Assembly (NCBI GenBank): GCA_016781635.1
Contig: JADDPY010000159.1
Coordinates: forward strand, 1-11,508
From: Rubrobacter sp.
Lineage (GTDB): Bacteria; Actinomycetota; Rubrobacteria; Rubrobacterales; Rubrobacteraceae
Direction of reading: 5' to 3'
Length of the DNA stretch: 11,508 bases
This document shows positions 5,757 through 11,508 of this stretch, piece by piece. Position 1 is the first letter of the stretch, and every line of letters starts with the position of its first letter. The notes beneath the pieces were generated by a model. The model worked only from the letters and a program-made list of their open reading frames with translations, did no database searches and had not been told where the DNA came from. Both the position numbers and the translations under genes were made by a program.

Positions 5757-7558
5757 TCCTGCTGGTGGTCTACGCCCTCATAGTGGTGGTCTCGGTCGTG
5801 CTGACGGCGCAGGCCGCGCTCACGCTCGGGCTGATGCTGTATACGTGGGCGTACCCGAGGCGCTTGGAAGAGTCCCACAGCCCGGACGAGCACCTGCCGC
5901 CGAAGTACAGCTTCACGGCGATCCTGCCCGCCAAGAACGAGGAGGGCGTGATCGGGCATACCGTGCGCCAGATCTGGGAGAGCCACTACCCTAAGGAGCT
6001 CCTCGAGGTGGTTGTGGTCTGCGAGGAGAGCGACCATGGAACCATCGAAGAGGCCGCGGAGGCGGCGGCCGAGATCGGCTTCCCCGGCGTCAGGGTGGTG
6101 ACGTTCTCGGGCGAGGACGGCCCGGTAAACAAGCCGCGCGGCCTGAACGTGGCGTTTCGGGAGACGAAGAACGAGGTCGTCACGATCTTCGACGCCGAGG
6201 ACGACGTGCATCCCGAGCTCTTCGACGTCATCAACACGACGATGATCCAGAAGGGCGCCGGGATCGTGCAGGCCGGGGTGCAGCTTATGGACTTTCGCTC
6301 GAGCTGGTATTCCACGCAGAACGTCTTGGAGTACTTCTTCTACTTCAAGTCGCGGCTGCACTACCACGCGAAGGTAGGGATGATCCCCTTGGGCGGCAAC
6401 ACGGTCTTCTTGAGACGGGACCTGCTCGAGAAGGTGGGCGGCTGGGACGAGGCGTGCCTGACGGAGGACGCGGACCTCGGCATACGCCTGAGCGTCCTGG
6501 GCGAGAAGATCCTCGTCACCTACGACGCCGAGCACGCCACCCGCGAGGAGACGCCGGACAGCGTCGGTGGCTTCGTCAAGCAGCGCACGCGCTGGTGCCA
6601 GGGCTTCTTTCAGGTCTTCCGCAAGGGTGATTGGAAGAAGCTGCCCACCCGTGGGCAGCGCCTGCTCGCCGCCTACTCGATGACCTACCCGTACTTCCAG
6701 GCCGCCGCCGGGGCGCTCTGGATCCCGGCGGTCATCATGATCATCTACCTCGAGGTCCCCGTGGGCGTGGCGATAATCTCGCTTCTGCCCCTGTACGCGA
6801 TCTTCTTTCAACTCCTTGTTGGCCTGATCGGCCTTCAGGACTTCACGAAGGCGTACGGGTTCCGCCTGAAGGCGCGCGACGTCGCGAGGTACGCCCTGGG
6901 CTTCCTGCCCTACCAGTTTCTGCTGAGCATCAGCGCCCTGCGCGCCGTCTTCCGGGAGTTCAAGGGCGCGACCGACTGGGAGAAGACCGCCCACTCCGGC
7001 GTCCACCGTACCCCCGCCGAGCCCAAGACTGTCGCGCGAAGCGCGAGCGGTAAGGCCGCCGACTTCGTGACCGCGAGCGGTACGACCACGAATGGTGCGA
7101 CCGCGAATAGCGCGAATGCCGGCACAGCTTTCGCTTCCGCTGCCAACTTCGACGCCCTGTTCGACGAGGCGGAGGCCCGCTTCGGCGCGAGGCGGGGCAG
7201 CGTTATGGTCCTCGATCCGGAGAAGAAGACTCTCTCTATAAAGGCCGGTCGGGGTCTGCCGCAGGGCGCGGTGGATTTCGGCCCGGTCCGTGTGGGCAAA
7301 GGGGTCGCCGGGTGGGCGGTTCAGAACAGGAGCAGGCTGCTCATAGACGGCCAGGAGGTGCCCGACGAGTTGCGCGAACGGCTCAACCAGCCGGACCTCG
7401 TCTCCTCCATCGTCGTGCCCGTCGATAGGGACGGCGACACGGTCGCCGTGGTCAGCCTCTCCAGCAAGGAAAAGATGCTGCAAATCGAGGACCTCGACTG
7501 GCTCAACGAGCGCGCCGGGGAGCTGTTGAGGGGTGAGCCCGGGGTCCTCCCGGCGTAA
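5753..7558 (+). CDS. Membrane processive GT2 glycosyltransferase with C-terminal GAF domain
   Basis: 601 residues. One N-terminal membrane segment (about 3-33) precedes a cytoplasmic GT-A domain (about 53-290). Its motifs are ILPAKNEE (58-64), the metal-binding cluster DAEDD (147-151), GGN (214-216), the catalytic-base motif TED (237-239) and QRTRW (277-281). This is the D..D..D..QxxRW pattern of BcsA/hyaluronan-synthase-like enzymes that build and export beta-linked glycans from nucleotide sugars. Further membrane segments lie at about 318-335, 337-362 and 380-400. An Ala/Thr/Asn/Ser linker (about 425-463) then leads to a GAF domain (about 464-595; GSVMVLD, VGKGVAGWAV, LVSSIVVPV). No PilZ domain is visible, so GAF may be the regulatory module; its ligand is unknown. 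AGGGGG lies six bases before the ATG. It is the first large gene of an operon with a glycosidase fusion and a sugar nucleotidyltransferase. The polymer is not determined; a cellulose-like glucan is one option. Confidence 0.9.
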   Translation: MILLVVYALIVVVSVVLTAQAALTLGLMLYTWAYPRRLEESHSPDEHLPPKYSFTAILPAKNEEGVIGHTVRQIWESHYPKELLEVVVVCEESDHGTIEEAAEAAAEIGFPGVRVVTFSGEDGPVNKPRGLNVAFRETKNEVVTIFDAEDDVHPELFDVINTTMIQKGAGIVQAGVQLMDFRSSWYSTQNVLEYFFYFKSRLHYHAKVGMIPLGGNTVFLRRDLLEKVGGWDEACLTEDADLGIRLSVLGEKILVTYDAEHATREETPDSVGGFVKQRTRWCQGFFQVFRKGDWKKLPTRGQRLLAAYSMTYPYFQAAAGALWIPAVIMIIYLEVPVGVAIISLLPLYAIFFQLLVGLIGLQDFTKAYGFRLKARDVARYALGFLPYQFLLSISALRAVFREFKGATDWEKTAHSGVHRTPAEPKTVARSASGKAADFVTASGTTTNGATANSANAGTAFASAANFDALFDEAEARFGARRGSVMVLDPEKKTLSIKAGRGLPQGAVDFGPVRVGKGVAGWAVQNRSRLLIDGQEVPDELRERLNQPDLVSSIVVPVDRDGDTVAVVSLSSKEKMLQIEDLDWLNERAGELLRGEPGVLPA

Positions 7559-7601
7559 CTCGCCCCAGGACCACGAACGACTTCGAGAGGGTTTTATAGC
7601 G

Positions 7602-10463
7602 ATGGCACGGACGCTGCAAAGACGCAACAAGAAGGGGACGGACCGTCGGGAATCCGGCAGGACCGGGCTCGGGGAGAAGCTCCGCCGTATGGGGAGGGGC
7701 AGTCCCTCGGCATGGGCCGATCGCCTGGCGATGGTCGCCGTTCTGTTGGTAACCGCCTTCTTCACCGGCAACAACATGTTCCGGTTCCCCCAGTACGAGC
7801 TCGATGAGGGGACCTACATGGGCTCGGCGTGGGCCATGTTCGAGCAGGGCAAGCTCTACTTCTACACCTACACGTACGACCACACCCTGCTCTCCTGGTT
7901 CCAGGTCGGCGCCTTCGCGGAGCTGGTCGGGGGATTCCTCCGGTTCGGCACCTCCGTGAACACCGGCCGCGTCCTGATGCTGTTCGTGGCGATCCTCTCG
8001 GCGCTCCTGGTGTACCTGATCGTGCGTCATGCGACGGGCCGCATCGCGGCCGGACTCTTCGGGGCCGTGGTCTTTGCCGTCTCCCCTTTGGGCGTTACCC
8101 TGCACCGGCAGGTCTGGCTGGACAATTTCGCCGCGCTGTGGCTCCTGGTCTCGATTTACGCGCTCGTTACCTCTCACGGGCGCTTGTGGCGCCTGGCGCT
8201 CTCCGCGTTCGCCCTCTCCCTGGCCTTCTGGTCGAAGGAGGTCGTCGTGGCCTTCGTGCCGGGGATGCTCTACCTCGCCTTCGCCCTCTCGCATCCCGCT
8301 AACCGGCGCTTTGCGTTCGGTATCTGGGGCGCGGCCGTGGCTTCCGTGACCTCCTTGTTCGTGATACTCGCGCTCCTAAAGGACGAGTTCCTGCCACCGG
8401 GCGTCCTTTGGAGCTCCGACGAGCCGCACGTCAGCATGCTCGAAACCTACCGCGGCTATGCCGCCCGCGAGGGCGGTTCGCCCTTCTCCCCCGAGAGCGG
8501 CTTCCGCACGTTCTTCGGACAGTGGATAAACATAGACGCCTTCCTTATCGTCGGCGGCCTCGCCGCCGTCGGCCTGGGCCTGCTGTTCTGGCGCAGGGAT
8601 AAGCTCTACTTCGGGATGCCGCTGCTCACCGTTCCGTTTCTCTTCTTTCTCGCCTTCGGTGGCCTCGTGCGCTTCTTCTACGTGGTACCCCTCCTGCCGA
8701 TCCTGGCGGTCTCGCTCGGCCTTCTCGCCGGGCATGCGATAAACGCCGTCGGCCGGTTGACGGGCGCCCTCACGGGGCGGTTGCCCCGCTTGCGGGACCT
8801 CTCCGATCGTAGCCTCGGGTACCCGGCGGCGCTAGCGGTGCTCGGGCTCGCCGTGGTGCTGGGCCTCGGCGCCGTGCCCGCCAACAGCGTCAACTTCAGC
8901 GCCGAGAGGACCCCGGCCCAGACCGAGGCGGCGCGCTTCGTGGCGAACAGCCTCCCCAACGAGAGCGCCATCCTCATGGACCCCTACCCCTGGGCCGATC
9001 TGCGCGACGAGGCCCTGGTGGGAGACGAGCCCTTCCGCAACGCCCACTCCGCCCTGACCGCCCTGCAGGACCCCGCCATATACGGCAACGTGCTCAAGAC
9101 GCCCGGCGACGTGGACTACATGCTCTACGGCGCCCAGGAAGGCGAAAAATCATCCTGGATAGACGGGAACCCCGAGGAGGCCGGCGGCACAAACGGCCTG
9201 CCCCTGGTCGAGGACGCCCGCAAAAACTCCGACCGCATAAAGACCTTTCGGTCGGGCGACTGGCGCATGGAGCTCCTCAGGGTGCGCAACCTCCACCAGA
9301 CGCCGGCCGCCGACGACCCCATGCTCCAAAACACGTGGGAGAGCTACGAGGGGCGCTTCATCCGGGACGGCCGGGTGATCGACCCCAAGTCGGGCGCCAC
9401 TACCTCCGAGGGTCAGGCCTACGCGATGCTCCGGGCCGTTTACGTGGACGACGAGGCGGCCTTTGATGAGATCTGGGGCTGGGCGCAGGAGAACCTCCAG
9501 GAGCCCGGCGACAACTCCCTCCTCGCGTGGAATTACGGGGAGAAGGGGAACGGTGCGCAGGGCGTCACCAACTTCGGCACCGCCACCGACGCCGACACCG
9601 ACGCCGCCCTCGCCCTCCTTTTCGCCGCCGAAAAGTTTGAGGATCCCGCGTACAAGCAGGAGGCCCTGAAGATACTCGACGATGTCTGGGATGAGGAGAC
9701 GGTCTCCACCGTCGCGGGCTACGACCGGATCCTCGTCGCCGGCGACTGGGCAAGGGGAGAGGGCACGACCGCCCGGCCCGTCGCCAACCCGTCCTACCTC
9801 TCGCCCTACGCGTACAAAATCTTCGCCGACGCCGACCCCTCCCACGACTGGGACGCCCTGGTCGACTCCTCCTACGAGATCTTGCAGGATGCGCAGGCCA
9901 ACCCCGCGCTCGGCGGCGAGGCCGGTGTCGTCCCGAACTGGCTCGCCATCGACCCCGAGACCGGGGCGACCGAAGCGGCGGAGCTGGAAGGGTTGCCAAC
10001 GGACGAGTTCTCCTTCGACGCGACCCGCGTCCCGTGGCGCATGAGCCTCGACTACCTGTGGTTCGGGGACGAGCGTGCCCTAAAGGTCATGGAAGGTCTC
10101 AACCTGCCGCGCCGCCAGATAGAGGACGAAGGGAGGCTCGCCGCCTCCTACGACCTTGGCGGCGAGCCCACCGTCGACTACGAGGCGACCTCGGCCTACG
10201 CGGGGGTCCTGCCCGGCCTGCTCGTCGGCGGCGATCCGGCGGTGGCCCACAGGGTCTTCGCCGAGAAGATCCTCGGTTCCTACAACCCTGGCGACGCGCA
10301 AGGACGCGGCGCCTACTGGGGCGAGGACCCCGACGACTACTACAACCAGAACATGGCGTGGTTCGCTACGGCCGTCATGGACGGCTCGATGAGCAACCTC
10401 TACGCCGGCGAGGAGGTCGTGGAGTGGGAGAAGACCACCATAGACCCCTCCCTCGCCGATTAG
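7602..10463 (+). CDS. GT-C (PMT/ArnT-like) glycosyltransferase fused to GH8 glycanase
   Basis: 953 residues from the ATG at 7602, which has GAGAGG 11 bases upstream; an in-frame GTG at 7533 overlapping the previous gene is an alternative. After a basic N-terminus come about eleven membrane segments (about 42-427). The first outside loop has ELDEGTY (Asp68-Glu69), the acidic pair typical of PMT/ArnT-type enzymes that transfer sugars from polyprenyl-phosphate donors. An extracytoplasmic linker (about 428-575) leads to a GH8 domain (about 576-945). It shows TTSEGQAYAML with the probable acid Glu603, ATDADTDAAL with Asp663, PSYLSPYAYKIF, and DATRVPWRMSLDY with Asp806. GH8 enzymes cut beta-1,4-glycans; BcsZ of cellulose operons belongs to this family. 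With the transferase embedded in the membrane, the hydrolase would face outside, suited to trimming or releasing the polymer made by the upstream GT2 protein. Substrates are inferred. The next gene starts 45 bases on. Confidence 0.88.
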   Translation: MARTLQRRNKKGTDRRESGRTGLGEKLRRMGRGSPSAWADRLAMVAVLLVTAFFTGNNMFRFPQYELDEGTYMGSAWAMFEQGKLYFYTYTYDHTLLSWFQVGAFAELVGGFLRFGTSVNTGRVLMLFVAILSALLVYLIVRHATGRIAAGLFGAVVFAVSPLGVTLHRQVWLDNFAALWLLVSIYALVTSHGRLWRLALSAFALSLAFWSKEVVVAFVPGMLYLAFALSHPANRRFAFGIWGAAVASVTSLFVILALLKDEFLPPGVLWSSDEPHVSMLETYRGYAAREGGSPFSPESGFRTFFGQWINIDAFLIVGGLAAVGLGLLFWRRDKLYFGMPLLTVPFLFFLAFGGLVRFFYVVPLLPILAVSLGLLAGHAINAVGRLTGALTGRLPRLRDLSDRSLGYPAALAVLGLAVVLGLGAVPANSVNFSAERTPAQTEAARFVANSLPNESAILMDPYPWADLRDEALVGDEPFRNAHSALTALQDPAIYGNVLKTPGDVDYMLYGAQEGEKSSWIDGNPEEAGGTNGLPLVEDARKNSDRIKTFRSGDWRMELLRVRNLHQTPAADDPMLQNTWESYEGRFIRDGRVIDPKSGATTSEGQAYAMLRAVYVDDEAAFDEIWGWAQENLQEPGDNSLLAWNYGEKGNGAQGVTNFGTATDADTDAALALLFAAEKFEDPAYKQEALKILDDVWDEETVSTVAGYDRILVAGDWARGEGTTARPVANPSYLSPYAYKIFADADPSHDWDALVDSSYEILQDAQANPALGGEAGVVPNWLAIDPETGATEAAELEGLPTDEFSFDATRVPWRMSLDYLWFGDERALKVMEGLNLPRRQIEDEGRLAASYDLGGEPTVDYEATSAYAGVLPGLLVGGDPAVAHRVFAEKILGSYNPGDAQGRGAYWGEDPDDYYNQNMAWFATAVMDGSMSNLYAGEEVVEWEKTTIDPSLAD

Positions 10464-10508
10464 GTTAAACACACGGTAAACGAACAAAGAAAAGAAAGGT
10501 TGCATCAG

Positions 10509-11508
10509 ATGAAAGCAATGGTTTTGGCAGCGGGCAAGGGGACGAGGCTCTTCCCCTTGACGGGCGTGATCCCCAAGCCCATGGCCCCAGTGGCGGACAA
10601 GCCCATGATCCAGCACATCTTCGAGCTTCTGGCCCACACGGGCGTGGAGGAAACGCACGTTAACGCTCACTATCTCGCTGACGCCATCCTTGGTCACTAC
10701 GGCCATAAGACCGAGGTCGGGGGCATGGGCGTGCGCTTCCACCGCGAGGAGAGGCTCATGGGCACGGCAGGCGGCGTCAAGAACGCGGCGGGTACGGCCG
10801 GCTTCGACGACACCTTCGTCGTAGTCATGGGCGATGCCCTCACGGACGTGGACGTGCGAGAGGTCATCGCCTTCCACAAGGAGAAGGGGGCCACGGCTAC
10901 CCTCGCCCTCACCCCGGTCGAGGACACCACAGAGTACGGCGTAGCGGTGCTCGACGTGGAGAAGCGGGTCGTCGGATTCCAGGAGAAGCCCTCCCCCTCG
11001 GAGGCCATAAGCAACCTCGCCAATACCGGCATCTACGTCTTCGAGCCTCGCGTTCTGGACCATGTGCCCGAGAGCGCCTTCTTCGACTTCGCCAAGGACC
11101 TTTTCCCTGCGCTGCTCGCGGCCGGCGAGAGGGTCGTGGGCTATGACGTGGGCGGCTTCTACTGGTCGGACATAGGCACCCTCTCAGCCTACAAGCAGGC
11201 CCAGCGCGACGTGCTCGCGGGCCTGGTAAAGGTCGACATCGACGCCGAGCGATGGGGCAAGGACCTCTGGGTGGGGGAGAAGGCGAGGATCCACCCGTCC
11301 GCCTACGGGCACATGGAGGGCCCGGCCTTTGTGGGGACCGAGGCGCAGGTCGGGCCCGGCGCCAGCTTCTCGGGGGGCGTCACGATCGGGCGCCGCTGCC
11401 AGGTGGGGGGCGGTGCGACGGTGAAGGGTAGCGTGCTGCTCCCCGGCGCGGTGGTGGGCCGCGGAGCGTACCTGGAGGACTGCATCATCGGTCCCGGCTA
11501 CGAGATCG
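10509..11508 (+). CDS. Sugar-phosphate nucleotidyltransferase with left-handed beta-helix tail (partial, 3' end missing)
   Basis: 333 codons are visible; the gene runs off the right edge. The N-terminus has the nucleotidyltransferase signature LAAGKGTRLFPLT (6-18) followed by PKPM (22-25), and a metal-binding GDALTDVD at about 108-115. KPSPSEA and NTGIYVF follow farther on, as in GDP-mannose and glucose-1-phosphate nucleotidyltransferases. From about residue 250 hexapeptide repeats (FVGTEAQVGPGA, VTIGRRCQVGGGATV, VLLPGAVVGRGA) form a left-handed beta-helix. It would make an NDP-sugar plus pyrophosphate from NTP and a sugar-1-phosphate in the cytoplasm; GDP-mannose is the closest guess, but base and sugar cannot be read from sequence. 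GAAAGG lies nine bases before the ATG. Being third in the operon, it probably supplies substrate to the glycosyltransferases. Confidence 0.9.
   Translation, partial: MKAMVLAAGKGTRLFPLTGVIPKPMAPVADKPMIQHIFELLAHTGVEETHVNAHYLADAILGHYGHKTEVGGMGVRFHREERLMGTAGGVKNAAGTAGFDDTFVVVMGDALTDVDVREVIAFHKEKGATATLALTPVEDTTEYGVAVLDVEKRVVGFQEKPSPSEAISNLANTGIYVFEPRVLDHVPESAFFDFAKDLFPALLAAGERVVGYDVGGFYWSDIGTLSAYKQAQRDVLAGLVKVDIDAERWGKDLWVGEKARIHPSAYGHMEGPAFVGTEAQVGPGASFSGGVTIGRRCQVGGGATVKGSVLLPGAVVGRGAYLEDCIIGPGYEI

Noticed and set aside
5747..7777. Long open frame antisense to the GT2 gene (676 codons)
   Set aside because: A by-product of GC-rich third codon positions. The product is low-complexity and has no recognised domain, while the plus strand has clear GT2 and GAF motifs.
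5753..11508. Standard bcs cellulose operon with gene names bcsA and bcsZ
   Set aside because: There is no PilZ domain, BcsB or BcsC, and the GH8 domain is fused to a GT-C transferase. The polymer cannot be named from sequence.
1..11508. tRNA, rRNA or CRISPR array
   Set aside because: No cloverleaf with a T-loop GGTTCGA pattern, no rRNA-like sequence and no regularly spaced long repeats were seen.

Overview
The window is high-GC bacterial DNA. Dense long antisense open frames, GTG starts, a probable Ser/Thr kinase start and a leaderless-looking promoter all fit an actinobacterium. Rubrobacter or a relative is my guess from overall style, not something the sequence proves. Codon use is strongly GC-biased in the genes. 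The leader DNA at about 5.3-5.4 kb is conspicuously AT-rich by contrast.

Left part (1-3.0 kb): a truncated minus-strand gene begins at the edge (N-terminus of a probable Ser/Thr protein kinase). Next come about 500 bp with no recognisable gene, a perfect 14-bp hairpin, and two decayed minus-strand genes back to back: the 3' remnant of a GntP-family gluconate permease, and a PAS-GGDEF-EAL cyclic-di-GMP protein broken by two frameshifts and a nonsense codon.

Middle (3.0-5.75 kb): divergent from the broken gene is an intact paralogue, a LOV-coiled coil-GGDEF-EAL protein with the flavin-binding cysteine motif NCRFLQ. It is a predicted blue-light-controlled enzyme that makes and/or degrades c-di-GMP. 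It is followed by a hairpin and about 600 bp of intergenic DNA with an AT-rich segment, palindromes, a hairpin-rich leader, an intrinsic terminator that looks like an attenuator, and a 27-codon ORF whose stop overlaps the next start (ATGA).

Right part (5.75-11.5 kb): a plus-strand polysaccharide operon. It encodes (i) a membrane processive GT2 glycosyltransferase with a C-terminal GAF domain, (ii) a fusion of a multi-spanning GT-C (PMT/ArnT-like) glycosyltransferase to an extracytoplasmic GH8 glycanase, and (iii) a sugar-phosphate nucleotidyltransferase with a left-handed beta-helix tail, cut by the window edge.

Inferred logic: the nucleotidyltransferase supplies activated sugar, the GT2 protein polymerises and perhaps exports a beta-glycan, and the GT-C/GH8 fusion modifies and trims it outside the membrane. 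The GAF domain, the terminator-containing leader and the neighbouring light-dependent c-di-GMP enzyme could all be control inputs. No PilZ domain or separate BcsB/BcsC protein is visible, so this is not a standard bcs cellulose operon.
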